Assembly (NCBI GenBank): GCA_965212085.1
Contig: OZ243042.1
Span: 1 to 64,000, forward strand
Reading direction: 5' to 3'
Length of the DNA: 64,000 nt
Source: JAHRAW01 sp965212085
GTDB taxonomy: Bacteria > Pseudomonadota > Gammaproteobacteria > Arenicellales > Poriferihabitantaceae
Part shown: positions 31,979 to 46,900 of the stretch, piece by piece
Numbering within the stretch: position 1 is the first letter of the stretch
How the letters are laid out: every line of letters begins with the position of its first letter
Notes under the pieces: generated by a model
Told to the model about the DNA's origin: nothing
The model's database searches: none
What the model saw: the letters and a program-made list of their open reading frames with translations, nothing else
Translations under genes and position numbers: made by a program

Positions 31979-34900
31979 ATGTTGCGGCTGACTGCTAGTG
32001 TCAGGGGCGGCGGCGGCGGGGTTTTGGCCGCGCTGGTGCTCCTCGTTCTCACTTGCTTTCCTGCGGGGGAGGCTTGGGGGCAGTTGCGGACTATTATTTT
32101 CACACTTGGGAGCAGCGACATGGACGGCAGGGTCGTGGCGCCGGGTGAAAGGGTTAACTTCGTTGTGCGGGGGGAGGCGGGCGGTCCGGTTACCGACAGT
32201 GTCGCGTGGCAGTTGGAGGCGCTCTCTACCTCGCCTGCAGAGGCGGAGCTTCCTCTCAGCGCGTTCGGCGCTATTGATGATGTGAACGCGGTGTCACCCG
32301 TCTTTACGGCGGCGACTGTCATCGGCCGCCAGACGACTATAACAGTAACCGCCGGCGCCGGCGGCGACGACAGAAGCAGCAGCCTTACGATAACCGTACA
32401 AATGCCACCCGCCGACTCCGGCGCTCCGAGTTTCGTTCCCGGCGAGGTCGACCCCATCGTCCACACTTTTGTCCGCGGCTCCTTCGTCAACCTGACCCTG
32501 CCGGCGGCCACCGGCGGTGATGGCGGGCGGTACTATTCCCTGATTCACCTCGGCGGTTCAACCCTGGCCGGACTGGGGCTGTTCTTCAACGCCGACGCCG
32601 ACGCCCGCACGCTTAGCGGCACCATCAGCGGCAACGCCGCGTTACAAACCAGCGATTTCATCTACCGCGTGAATGATCTGGACGCCAACACCGGCGCCGG
32701 CGACCGCGACCAGTTGACGCTGGGTATCGTCATCGTTGCCGCCGGTGACGGCGTTGACCCCGATGCCGGGCAGTTGCGGTCTTTTACCTTCAGAGTTAGC
32801 ACTTTCCGAGTCACCACCGTGGCGCCGGGTGAAAGGATCCGGGTTACCGTGCTGGCAAGGGACGGCACTCCGTCGCTCACCGACGACTTGGTCAGGTGGG
32901 ATCTCATACCACTCGCGAAGACAGCGCAAGATGATCTCAACACGTTCGGCAGTTTTGATAACAGGTTCGGGGTGTCAACCATCTTTACGGCGTCTGATGT
33001 CGTTGGCCGCACGACGGTGGTACAGCCGCGGGTGCATGAAGGTGGATTCTTTAATGGCGTCCGCACATTCAATATATTAGGCTTCACGGAGATCGTCGTA
33101 CGCGCGCCACCCGACACCACCGCCCCGGGTTTCGCCGATGGCGAGAGCGACCCCGTGGTGCGCCCCTTCAACCGCGGCGACTCCGTCAACCTGGTCCTGC
33201 CGGCGGCCAGCGGCGGTGATGGCGGGCGGCGCTACACCCTGATTCACCGCAACGGCCCAACCCTGGCCGAACTGGGGCTGCGCTTTGACGGCGCCGCCGA
33301 CCGCCGCACGCTTAGCGGCATGATCGACGCCGCCGCCCCGTTGCAAACCAGCGAGTTCACCTACCGCGTGGATGACCTGGACGCCAACACCGGCGCCGGC
33401 GACCAGGACGAGTTGACGCTGCGCATTATCGTTAACGAAGGTTTCGGCAGTAACGCCATCCCCGCGCAAACCTACGTTGCCGGGACCGCCATCCGCGTGA
33501 TCCTGCCCACCATCGCCGGCGGCGTGGGCTTCATCACCTACGCCATCAACCCGACCCCGCCCCTGCCAGACGGCCTGACCTTCACCGCCGCCACGCGCGT
33601 CTTGAGCGGCACCCCGGCCACCGCGCAGGATGAAGCGACCTATACCTACACCGCCACCGACAGCAACCCAGACGGCGCGGTTACCGTGGAACTGCCCTTC
33701 ACCATCGCCGTGACTTTTCCACCGCCCGACCTGCGCGCGACCTCCGCCGTTTTTGCCGGCGGCGTGCCCGGCATCGTGGAGTTCCCGGGGGGCAACGCCG
33801 TCAGCGGGTTTCGCTTAACGCCGGCTCAATCGGGGCTGACGCTGAATGTCGGGGTGTCGAATTCGGTGGCGGTGGCGCCGGATTCAGTGATTCAGGTGTA
33901 TCGCGTTCCGAATGTCCGCAGTGCGGGCAGCCCGCCGACCGGGTTCGTGCCCACGTGTGGCGCCGACCGCACCCTGTGCCGGGCGGGTCCGTCCCGAAGC
34001 GTCGGCGCGTTTGCGGTGGACGGCGCCACGCCCCAGGTCTCCGGCGCGTTCACCGGACCCGCCGAGGCGGGCCTGTATCATTATTTCGCCTGCTTCACCG
34101 ATGCCGCCGAGCTTCCCGGCACCCTGGCCGATAATTGCACCCCCTCCATACGCGCGAGGGTGGTGGCGGCGGGGAGTGAAACCATCAGGGTTACGCCACG
34201 CGCTCCTTTTCCTCCTGCCCTGTCGATCGCGGATGCGGGCACGCGGGTTACTTGGCGGTACGAAATCCGAAATGTGGGGAGTGAGGCTTTTGCATTCCCG
34301 GGGGGGACAAGGGTACGAGTGTATTCAAGGCTTGAAGGCACTCCTCTGTTGCCCCTCGGTTCTGCTGCCAGCATAGCAACGCTTACGAATATTACGCTCG
34401 TACAACCGGGCGCCGCTTTCAGTCTTGCATCCAACGCCGGCGCAGGCCATGGCTTCATCACTCCGGCGGCGCCGGGCAAATATGAAGTGTATGTATGTAT
34501 CTCCGCCGTGGACGACTCCGGCATCGGCTTCTGCTCGCCGCCGGGCACAGTGGTGGTGAATGCGGTGATCGTCAATGATGTTGACCTGACCTTCAGGACG
34601 AGTTCGCTCACTGTTACGACTGAACCCGATCCCCTCCTGCTCGGAGCCGCAGGGACGATCACGCTGTCCGTTGTGCCGCGCAATGCCGGGACGGCGGCCC
34701 TGCCATCGGGCGTGGCGACGCAAGCGACCATCACTTATTACCGGGATAGTACCGGCGACAACGAAATCACCGCCGACGACACGGTCATCGGCACGGCGTC
34801 TGTTATTGACGGCGGGATTGCCGCAACGAGCGATGCCTCGGCGCAAAACAGCGGCGCCATCACGCTGGCGGCGGCGGACGTGGCGGCGGGCTTTGTTGTC

Positions 34901-37900
34901 GGCGCGTGCATCTCTTCGTTTGCAGAGACTGTTCCCATGAGGAACAATAACTGCGTGTCAACCACCGTGTCCGCGCGCGGGGCCACCATCACCGCCCCGA
35001 ATCCGGCGACGCTGACCGAAGCCGACCTTGACGGGGCGACTCTGACCGTAACGCTGGCCGGCGTAACCTACGAAGAGCCGCTGCCGGGCGCCGAGTCGTT
35101 CACGCTGACCCTGGGCGGTTCGGCGAGTGTCGCCGGGGCGGTGACGGTGGCCTCGGTCGCGCGCATTGACGACAGCACGGCGACCCTGACCCTGGCCTAC
35201 GACCAGGCCGGTGACGGCGTGAGCGGGGACACCACCATCGCCGTTACCGTGGCGGCGGCGGCGCATACCGGCGCCAACCCGTTGACCACCGCCAACACTG
35301 TCGCGGTAAGCGCCACCCCGGCAATAACCTTCGGAGACGCCACCATTGACCCGCAAATCTACCCTACCGACATCGTCGTCGGCGTCATCCTGCCGGAGGC
35401 CTCCGGCGGCGTGCTCCCGGTCAGGTACGCCATCACCGAAGCCCTGCCCACGGGCTTGAGCTTTGACTCCACCGCGCGCATCTTGCGCGGCACTGTGAGG
35501 AGTGTCATACCTGAGACTGACTACACCTACACCGCCACAGACGCCCTGGATGTGAGCGTGGAGCTGGGCTTCACCATCACCGTCATCCTTACGCCGCCCC
35601 CCCCGGAGCCGCCCGACCTGACTCTCCCCGACCTGACCGCGACTTCCGCCACGTTTGCCGGCAACCCGCCCGCTTTCGTTGAGACCATCGGTGGCGAACC
35701 GGTAACGGTAACCACCGTAGCAGGGGGGACGAGCCTCACGCTGAATGTTGAAGTGGCGAATGTAGGGGGGAGTACGGCGGAAAACGCGATGCTTCAGGTG
35801 TATCGCGTTACCCCGGGTAGCCTGGGCGCGGCAAGCGGCGGCCCTGGCGCCCGGAGAAACCCCCTCACATGCGACTTCGGCACCACCGTGCTGTGCGTGG
35901 AGGGCCCGCCGCGAACCATCGGCGCGTTTGAGCGAGGCGGCGTTACGCCGCAAGCCGCCGACCCGGTTACCACGTCCAACCGGACGGGCTTGTATTATTA
36001 TTTCGCCTGTTTCGACGATCGCGCCGAGGGCGACGACACCCTCAACGATAATTGCACCCCCCCACTAGCCGTGCGGGTGGGGGTTTCGGAAGTTACGGTT
36101 ACGGCGGCGGTTCCCTCCGCTCCCTTGTCCACCGGGATTGCCGATACCCGGGTGGATGCCACGGCTCAAGTCCAAGTCACGGTGGCCGGCCTGGTCTTGC
36201 CGGGCGGGTTGAGATTGTCATTTTATCAACGGACCGTCGGCGCCGATTTGATGCCCCTGGGAGACGCCGATTCAGAGACCGACTTTGCGAGCACAACGGG
36301 GCTTACAATATCCGAGCACACGCTGACCGCCGCAGCCGGCTTCCTGGTGCCGTCAACGCCGGGCGATTATGATTACTATGCGTGTATCAGCGCCATAGAC
36401 GACCCCGACATCCGCTTCTGCTCCGCCGCCACCACCATCACCGTCAGCGCCCCGCTCTCCTTCGCCGAAGACGCCGCCATCGCCGCCCAAGCCTACACCG
36501 CCGGCACCGCCATCGCTCTGACCCTGCCCGCCGCCACCGGCGGCAATGCCCCCATCACCTACGCCATCGTTGAGGCCCTGCCCGCCGGCCTGACCTTCAC
36601 CACCGGCGACCGCCTCTTGAGCGGCACCCCGACCACCGCGCAAGACATTACGACCTATACCTACACCGCCACAGACGGCAGCACCCCGGCCGGCGGCGAC
36701 CAACTGACCTTCACCATCGCCATAGCCGCCGGCCCGAGGCCGAGTTTCGGCAGCGCCACCATCCCCGCGCAAATCTACGCCGTCGGGGTCGCCGTCAGCG
36801 TAACGCTGCCCGCCGTTACCAGCGGCGGCGCGGCTCCTTTCATGTACGCCATCACCGAACCCCTGCCCGACGGTCTGACGTTCGCCACCGACGGCAGCCG
36901 CGTCTTGAGCGGCACCCCGACCATCTTGCAAAGCGCGGCGGACTACACCTACACCGTGACCGACAGCACCCCCACCCCGGTGATCACGGAACTGCCTTTC
37001 ACCATCGCCATCGTCATTCCGCCCGACCTGCGCGCGTCTTCCGTAACGCTGCTCGGCATCCAATCCTTCGTGGAAGCCAACAATCAAAACGTGTTCCGTT
37101 TAACTCCGGGGCAGACGGGTGTCAGGCTGCAAGTCGCCGTGGCGAATGCCGGGGGGCCGGCGAGCGCGGCGATGATTCAGGTGTATCGCCAATCTCCGAA
37201 TACCCGCAATGCGGGCAGCCCGCCGGCCGGGAACCTCCCCGCATGTGGCACCGACAACCTCACCCTGTGCCGGTCGGGCCAGCCCCAAGACGTCGGCGCG
37301 TTTGCGCCGGGCGGCGCCACGCCTCAACTATCCGCGCCGTTCACCGCGCCCACCCGGCAGCGCGTTTTTCATTATTTCGCCTGTTTCACAGACGCCGCCG
37401 AGACCACCACCCTCGGCAATAATTGCAGCCGCTCCACACGCGTGCGGATAGGGACTCCGGACATCACGGTGACCGCATTCGCTCCCGCCGGCCGGTTGTC
37501 GGTCGCCGATGCGGGCACGCGGGTTGAATCAAGCCTTAGGATCAGGAAGAGGTCGCCGGGTATCCTTCCCACGCCGCCGACATTCAGAGCGCAAATGTAT
37601 CAACGGCCCGAGGGCGTCCCTCTGCTGCCCCGTGGTGCGGCTGATTCAACAATTAGGAGATCTAGCTTTTTTGCCTTTATTCCGGCAAACGAGACCACGC
37701 TTTTTTTCCGGCCCGTCAATGGCGAAGGCTTCGTCATTCCGTCAGTGCCGGGCAGGTATGATTATTATGCTTGTGTCGGCTCCAGCACTGACGGCAGCAT
37801 CCTGTTCTGCTCGGGACCGGCCACGGTGGTGGTGAATGCGGTGGTCGCCGGTAATGTTGACCTGACCTTCGGGGCGGCCAATCCGCTCACCGTTACGACC

Positions 37901-40900
37901 ACCCCTTCTCCCCTCAAACCCGGAGTCGCAGGGACGTACACGGTGTCCGCCGTGCCGCGCAATGCCGGGTCGGGGGGCCTGCCGTCCGGCGCGTCTGCGC
38001 GGGCGACCATCACCTATTACCGGGATAGTAATGGAGACGACACCATCACCGCCGCCGACACGGCCGTCGGCACGGCGTCTATTTTTAGCGGCGGGATTGC
38101 CGCAATGAGCGATGCCACGGCGCAAAACAGCGGCGCCGTTACGCTGGCGGCGGCGGACGTGGCGGCGGGATTCTTTGTGGTTGGCGCGTGTATCTCTTCG
38201 CCGGCGGAGCCGGTTGCCCAGAGGAACAATAACTGCGCGTCAATCGCCGTGGGCGTGCCGGAGGCCACCATCACCGGCCCGGACCCGGAGACGCTGGCCG
38301 AAGCCGACCTTGACGGGGCGACTCTGACCGTAACGCTGGCCGGCGCGATCTACCAAGACCCGCTGCCGAGCACCGCGCCGTTCGTGCTGCTCCTGACCGG
38401 TGCGTTAAGCGATTGCGCGTCAAACTGCGGCATCACGGTGGCCTCGGCCGCGCGCATTGACGACAGCACGGCGACTCTGACCCTGGCCTACGATACCTCC
38501 GCCGCCGGTGACGGCGTCAAAGATGACGGCGGCATCACCGTCCAGGTGCCGGCGGCGGCGCATACCGGCGGCAGCCCGTTGACCACCACCAACGCCATCG
38601 CGGTAACCGCCACCCCGCCAACAACCTTCGCCGGCGTTACCATTGACCCGCAAACCTACCTTACCGACACCGCCGTCAGCGTAACCCTGCCGCAGACCTC
38701 CGGCGGCGTGATCCCTGTGGTGTACGCCATCACCGAAGCCCTGCCCACGGGCTTAAGTTTTGACTCCGCCAAGCGCATCTTGAGCGGCACCGCGAGCACC
38801 GCGCAAGACGTTACGCCCTATACCTACACCGCCATTGACGCCCTGTCCGAGCGCGCGGAGCTGGCCTTCACCATCACCGTGGTCCTCCCGCCGCCCGACC
38901 TGGCCGCGACTTCCGCCGCGTTTGCCGGCAACCTGCCCGCTTTCGTTGAGACCATCGGCGGCGAGCAGGTGGCGGCGACCACCGTGGCGGAGGGGGCGGC
39001 GGGCCTTACGCTGAATGTTGAAGTGGCGAATGCAAGGGGTGCGGCGGCAAACGCGCTGCTTCGGGTGTTTCGCGGCCCGAATGTCCGGGCTGCGGGCAGC
39101 CTGCCGACCGCCGTCCTCTGCGACGCCAACCTACTCGTACTGTGCGCGGCGGGCCAGCCGCGAACCGTCGGCGCGTTTGCGTCCGGCGGCACAACGCCGC
39201 AAGTCTCCAACGCATTCGCCGCGCCTGAAACGGCGGGCCTGTACCATTATTTCGCCTGTTTCACCGACGACGCCGAGACCGCCACCTTCACCGATGATTG
39301 CACCCCCTCCATACCTTTGCGGGTGGGGACTTCGGAAGTTACGGTTACGGCGGCGGTTCCCTCCGCCCCCTTGTCCACCGGGATTGCCAATACCCGGGTG
39401 GATGCCACGGCGCAAATCCAAACTGCGGTGGCCGGCCTTGTCTTGCCGGGGGGGTTGAGATTGTCATTTTATCAACGCGCCGCCGGCGCCCCTCTGATGC
39501 CCCTGGGCACCGCCAATTCAGAGACGGATTTTGCGGACATAACGGCGCTTTTGCTATCCACTGATCAGACGCTGACCGCCGCCGCCGCAGACAGCGCCGG
39601 CTTCCTGGTGCCGCCAACGCCGGGCGATTATGATTACTATGCGTGTGTCAGCGCCAGAAACAACGCCGCCGTGCGCGTTTGTTCCGCCGCCGCCGCCACC
39701 ATCACCGTCAGCGCCCCGGTCTCCTTCGCCGCCGCCACCCTCGGCCCCCAAAGTTACACCGCCGGCACCGCCATCGCTCTGACCCTGCCAGACGCCACCG
39801 GCGGCAATGCCCCCATCACCTACGCCATCGTTGAAGCCCTGCCCGACGGCCTGACCTTCACCACAGACGACCGCCTCTTGAGCGGCACCCCGACCACCGC
39901 GCAAGACATGACGACCTATACCTACACCGCCACAGACCGCAGCACCCCGGTCAGCCGCGACTCATTGGCCCTCGCCATCACCATAGCCCCCGACCCGGCG
40001 CTGCGTTTCGATACCACCATCCCCGCGCAAACCTACACCGCCGGGAGCGCCGTCAGCGTTACCCTGCCGGCGGCATCCGGCGGCGTGACCCCTGTGATGT
40101 ACGCCATCAACCCGACCCCGCCCCTGCCCGCCGGTCTGACCTTCACCGCCGGCAGCCGCCTCTTGAGCGGCACCCCGGCCACCGCGCAATCCGTTACGAC
40201 CTATACCTACACCGCCACCGACAGCAACCCAGACGGCGCCGTTACCGTGGAACTGCCCTTCACCATCACCGTTTCGCAGCCGGTCGTTACTTCGCCCGAC
40301 CTGCGCGCGTCTTCCGTAACGCCGCTCGGCATCCAATCCTTCGTGGAAGCCAACAATCAAAACGTGTTCCGTTTAACTCCGGGGCAGACGGGTGTCAGGC
40401 TGCAAGTCGCCGTGGCGAATGCCGGGGGTGCGGCGAGCGCGGCGATGATTCAGGTGTATCGCCAATCTCCGAATACCCGCAATGCGGGCAGCCCGCCGGC
40501 GGGGAACCTCCCCGCATGTGGCACCGACAACCTCACCCTTTGCCGGTCGGGCCAGCCCCGAGACGTCGGCGCGTTTGCGCCGGGCGGCGCCACGCCTCAA
40601 CTATCCGCGCCGTTCACCGCGCCCACCCGGCAGCGCGTTTTTCATTATTTCGCCTGTTTCACAGACGCCGCCGAGACCACCACCCTCGGCAATAATTGCA
40701 GCCGCTCCACACGCGTGCGGATAGGGACTCCGGACATCACGGTGACCGCATTCGCTCCCTCCGGCCGGTTGTCGGTCGCCGATGCGGGCACGCGGGTTGA
40801 TTCAAGCCTTAGGACCAGGAAGAGGTCGCCGGGTATCCTTCCCATTCGAGCACCGGGGATATTCAGAGCGCAAATGTATCAACGGCCCGAGGGCGTCCCT

Positions 40901-43900
40901 CTGCTGCCCCGTGGTGCGGCTGATTCAACAGTAAGGAGAAGTGGCTTTATTGCCCTTATTCCGTCAGGCGATCTCACGGTTGCTTTCCGGGCCGAAGATG
41001 GCGAAGGCTTCGTCATTCCGGAAGTGCCGGGCAGGTATGATTATTATGCTTGTGTCGGCTCCAGCACTGACGGCAGCATCCTGTTCTGTTCGGGGCCGGC
41101 CACGGTGGTGGTGCATCCGGCGGTCGCCGATAATGTTGACCTGACTTTCAGGGGCGGGCGGGCTGGGATTACCGCTACGACCAGCCCGGATCCCCTCCTG
41201 CCCGGAAGCGCAGGGACGATCACGCTGTCCGTTACGCCGAGCAATGCCGGGGCGGCGGCCCTGCCGTCCGGCCCGCAGGCGCAAGCGACCATCACTTATT
41301 ACCTGGATAGTACCGGCGACAACGAAATCACCGCCGCCGACACGGCCGTCGGCACGGCGTCTGTTATTGACGGCGGGATTGCCGCAATGAGCAATGCCGA
41401 GGCGCAAAACAGCGGCGCCATCACGCTGGCGGACGTGGAGGCGGGATTCTTTGTTTATGGCGCGTGTATCTCTTCGCCTGCGGAGCCGGTTGCCCAGAGG
41501 AACAATAACTGCGCGAGAACCGACGTGTTCGTGCCGCAGGCCACCATCACCGCCTCGGAGCCGGAGACGCTGACCGAAGCCGACCTTGACGGGGCGACTC
41601 TGACCGTAACGCTGGACGGCGCGATCTACACATTAGAGCCGAATCGGCCGGAAGCCGAGGCGTTCACGCTGACCCTGAGCGGTTCGGCGAGCGCCGGGGC
41701 GGTGACGGTGGTCTCGGTCACCCACATCGACTTGTTCACGGCGGTCCTGACCCTGGCCTACGACCAGGCCGATAACGGCGTTACCGAGGACACCACCATT
41801 GCCGTTACCGTGGAGGCGGCGGCGTACACGACGGGGCCGGATACCGGCGTCAACCCGTTGACCACCGCCAACACCGCCGCGGTAACCGCCTCCCCGGCAA
41901 TAACCTTTGACGCCGCCATTGACCCGCAAATCTACCTTACCGGCACCGCCGTCAGCGTAACCCTGCCGGCGGCATCCGGCGGCGTGGGCACATTCGCCTA
42001 CGCCATCGCCCCGACCCCGCCCCTGCCCACGGGCTTGAGTTTTGACTCCGCCACGCGCATCTTGAGCGGCACTGCGAGCGTTGTACAACTCGCGATGAGG
42101 TACACCTATACCGCCACCGACACCCTGGAGGTGAGCGAGGAGATGATATTCACCATCAGCGTGGTCCTCCCGCCGCCCGACCTGGCCGCGACTTCCGCCG
42201 CGTTTGCCGGCGACCCGCCCGCTTTCGTTGAGACCATCGGCGGCGCGCAGGTGGCGGTGACCACCGTGGCGGAGGGGATGACGGGCCTCACGCTGAATGT
42301 TGAAGTGGCGAATGCAAGCAATGCCGCGGCAAACGCGCTGATTCGGGTGTTTCGCAGCCCGAATGTCCGGGATGCGGGCAGCCTGCCGACCGCCCTCCTC
42401 TGCGACGCCAACCTACTCGTACTGTGCGCGGCGGGCGCGCCGCGAACCGTCGGCGCGTTTGCGTCCGGCGGCGCCACGCCGCAAGTCTCCAACGCATTCG
42501 CCGCGCCTGAAACGGCGGGCCTGTACCATTATTTCGCCTGTTTCACCGATGCCGCCGAGACCGCCACCCTCACCGATAATTGCACCCCCTCAATACCTTT
42601 GCGGGTGGGGACTGCGGACGTTACGGTTACGGCGGCGGTTCCCTCCGCCCCCTTGTCCACCGGGATTGCCGATACCCGGGTGGATGCCACGGCGCAAATC
42701 CAAACTGCGGTGGCCGGCCTTGTCTTGCCGGGCGGGTTGAGATTGTCATTTTATCAACGGGCCGCCGGCGACGCTCTGATGCCCCTGGGCGACGCCGATT
42801 CAGAGACGGATTTTGCGGACATAACGGCACTTTTGCGATCCACTGATCAGACGCTGAGCGCCGCCGCCGACGACGACGCCGGCTTCCTGGTGCCGTCAAC
42901 GCCGGGCGATTATGATTACTATGCGTGTATCAGCGCCATAGACGACCCCGACATCAGCTTCTGCTCTGCCGCCGTTACCATCACCGTCAGCGCCCCGGTC
43001 TCCTTCGCAGCCGCCGTCACCCTCGGCCCCCAAAGTTACACCGCCGGCACCGCCATCGCTCTGACCCTGCCCGCCGCCACCGGCGGCAATGCCCCCATCA
43101 CCTACGCCATCGTTGAGACCCTGCCGGACGGCCTGACCTTCACCGCCGCCGACCGCCTCTTGAGCGGCACCCCGGCCACCGCGCAAGACATGACGCCCTA
43201 TACCTACACCGCCACAGACCGTAGCACCCCGGCCAGCCGCGACTCATTGATCTTCGCCATCACCATAGTCCCCGACCCGGCGCTGCGTTTCGATACCACC
43301 ATCCCCGCGCAAACCTACACCGCCGGGACCGCCGTCAGCGTTACCCTGCCGGCGGCATCCGGCGGCGTGGGCCCTGTGATGTACGCCATCAACCCGACCC
43401 CGCCCCTGCCGGACGGCCTGACCTTCACCGCCGCCACGCGCCTCTTGAGCGGCACCCCGGCCACCGCGAAATCCGTTACGACCTATACCTACACCGCCAC
43501 CGACAGCAACCCCGACGGCGCCGTTACCGTGGAACTGCCCTTCACCATCACCGTTTCGCCGCCGGTCGTTACTTCGCCCGACCTGCGCGCGTCTTCCGTT
43601 ACGTTGCCCGACACCCCGGCCTTCGTGGAAGGCAACGACCAAAGCGTGTTCCGCGTAACTCCGGGGCAGACGGGTGTCAGGCTGCAAGTCGCCGTGGCGA
43701 ATGCCGGGGGTCCGGCGAGCGCGGCGATGATTCAGGTGTATCGCGCCGAGAATGTTCGCAATGCGCGCCGCCCGCCGGCGGGCCTCCCCGCATGTGATGC
43801 CAACACCCTCGACCTTTGCCGACAGGGCCCGCCCCGAGCCGTCGGCGCGTTTGCGCCGGGCGGCGTTACGCCTCAACTATCCGCGCCGTTCACCGCGCCC

Positions 43901-46900
43901 ACCCGGGAGCGCGTTTTTCATTTTTTCGCCTGTTTCACAGACGCCGCCGAGACCGCCACCCTCGACAATAATTGCACCTCCTCCATACGCGTGAGGATAG
44001 GGACTCCGGGCATCACGGTGCGCGCGGTTACTCCCCCCGGCCGGTTGTCGGTCGCCAATGCGGGCACGCGGGTTGAGTCAAGCCTTAGAATCATGAATAG
44101 GGGGGGTAATTTTTTCGTGCCGGGGCTGGTGAGAGCGCAATTTTATCAAAGGCCCGAGGGCGTCCCTCTGCTGCCCCGTGGTACGCCTGATTCATCAGTG
44201 CGTATTCCCCTTTTTACCTTTATTTCGGGAGGCGACTCCACGATTGTAGCCCAGGCCAGCGAGGGCGAGGGCTTCCTCATTCCGTCAGTGCCGGGCAGGT
44301 ATGATTATTATGCTTGTGTCGGCTCCACCACTGACGGCAGCGTCCTGTTCTGCTCGGGGCCGGCCACGGTGGTGGTGCATCCGGTGGTCACCAATAATGT
44401 TGACCTGGCTTTCAGGGCGGCCAATCCGCTCACCGTTACGACCACCCCTTCTCCCCTCAAACCCGGAGTCGCAGGGACGATCACGGTGTCCGTTGTGCCG
44501 CGCAATGCCGGGGCGGCGGCCCTGCCGCCGGGCGTGCCGACCCAAGCGACCATCACCTATTACCGGGATAGTGATGGAGACGACACCATCACCACCGCCG
44601 ACACCGCCATCGGCACGGCGTCTGTTTTTAGCGGCGGGATTGCCGCAATGAGCGATGCCGCGCCGCAAAACAGCGGCGCCATCACGCTGGCGGACGTGGA
44701 GGCGGGATTCTTTGTTTATGGCGCGTGTATCTCTTCGCCTGCGGAGCCGGCTGCCCAGCGGGGTAATAACTGCGCGTCAACCACCGTGGCCGTGCCGCAG
44801 GCCACCATCACCGCCTCGGATCCGGAGACGCTGACCGAAGCCGACCTTAACGGGGCGATCCTGACCGTAACGCTGGCCGGCACGACCTACGCCGACCCGC
44901 TACCGACCGACACCGAGCCGTTCACGCTGACCCTGGGCGGTTCGGCGAGTGTCGCCGGGGCGGTGACGGTGGCCTCGGTCGCGCGCATTGACGACAGCAC
45001 GGCGACCCTGACCCTGGCCTACGACCAGGCCGATAACGGCGTGAGCGAGGACACCACCATCGCCGTTACCGTGGCGGCGGCGGCGCATACCGGCGCCGAC
45101 CCGTTGACCACCGCCAACACCGCCGCGGTAACCGCCTCCCCGGCAATAACCTTTGACGCCGCCATTGACCCGCAAATCTACCTTACCGGCACCGCCGTCA
45201 GCGTAACCCTGCCGGCGGCATCCGGCGGCGTGGGCACATTCGCCTACGCCATCGCCCCGACCCCGCCCCTGCCCACGGGCTTGAGCTTTGACTCCGCCAC
45301 GCGCGTCTTGAGCGGCACTGCGAGCGTTGTACAACTCGCGATGAGGTACACCTATACCGCCACCGACACCCTGGAGGTGAGCGAGGACATGCTATTCACC
45401 ATCAGCGTGGTCCGCCCGCCGCCCGACCTGGCCGCGACTTCCGCCGTGTTTGCCGGCGACCCGCCCGCTTTCGTTGAGACCATCGGCGGCGAGCAGGTGG
45501 CGGTAACCACCGTGGCGGAGGGGATGACGGGCCTCACGCTGAATGTTGAAGTGGCGAATGCAAGCAATGCTGCGGCAAACGCGCTGATTCGGGTGTTTCG
45601 CAGCCCGAATGTCCGGGCTGCGGGTAGCCTGCCGACCGCCCTCATCTGCGACGCCAACCTACTCGTGCTGTGTGCGGCGGGCGCGCCGCGAACCGTCGGC
45701 GCGTTTGCGTCCGGCGGCGCCACGCCGCAAGTCTCCAACGCATTCGCCGCGCCTGAAACGGCGGGCCTGTACCATTATTTCGCCTGTTTCACCGATGCCG
45801 CCGAGACCGCCACCCTCACCGATAATTGCACCCCCTCAATACCTTTGCGGGTGGGGACTGCGGACGTTACGGTTACGGCGGCGGTTCCCTCCGCCCCCTT
45901 GTCCACCGGGATTGCCGATACCCGGGTGGATGCCACGGCGCAAATCCAAACTGCGGTGGCCGGCCTTGTCTTGCCGGGCGGGTTGAGATTGTCATTTTAT
46001 CAACGGGATGCCGGCGACGCTCTGATGCCCCTGGGCGCCGCCGATTCAGAGACCGACTTTGCGAGCACAACGGGGCTTCCAATATCCGATCAAACGCTGA
46101 CCGCCGCAGACGGCGACGGCTTCCTGGTGCCGTCAACGCCGGGCGATTATGATTACTATGCGTGTATCAGCGCCATAAACAACGCCGCCATCCTCTTCTG
46201 TTCCGCCGCCGCCACCATCACCGTCAGCGCCCCGCTCTCCTTCGCCGCCGCCACCCTCGGCCCCCAAAGTTACACCGTAGGCACCGCCTTCGCTATGACC
46301 CTGCCCGCCGCCGGCGGCGGCAATGATCCCATCACCTACGCCATCGTTGAGACCCTGCCGGACGGCCTGACTTTCACCGCCGGCGACCGCCTATTGAGCG
46401 GCACCCCGGCCACCGTGCAAGACGCTGCGACCTATACCTACACCGTTACCGACGGCAGCACCCCGGCCACCAGTGACCAAATACGCTTCGCCATCACCAT
46501 AGTCCCCGACCCGACGCTGCGTTTCGATACCACCATCCCCGCGCAAACCTACACCGCCGGGAGCGCCGTCAGCGTTACCCTGCCGGCGGCATCCGGCGGC
46601 GTAACCCCTGTGATGTACGCCATCAACCCGACCCCGCCCCTGCCCGCCGGCCTGACCTTCACCGCCGGCAGCCGCGTCTTGAACGGCACCCCGGCCATCG
46701 CGCAAGACATTACGACCTATACCTACACCGCCACCGACAGCGCCGGCGGCGGCGCCGTTACCGTGGAACTGCCTTTCACCATCACCGTTTCGCCGCCGGT
46801 CGTCATTCCGCCCGACCTGCGCGCGTCTTCCGTAACGCTGCCCGACATCCCATCCTTCGTGGAAGCCAACAATCAAAACGTGTTCCGTTTAACTCCGGGG

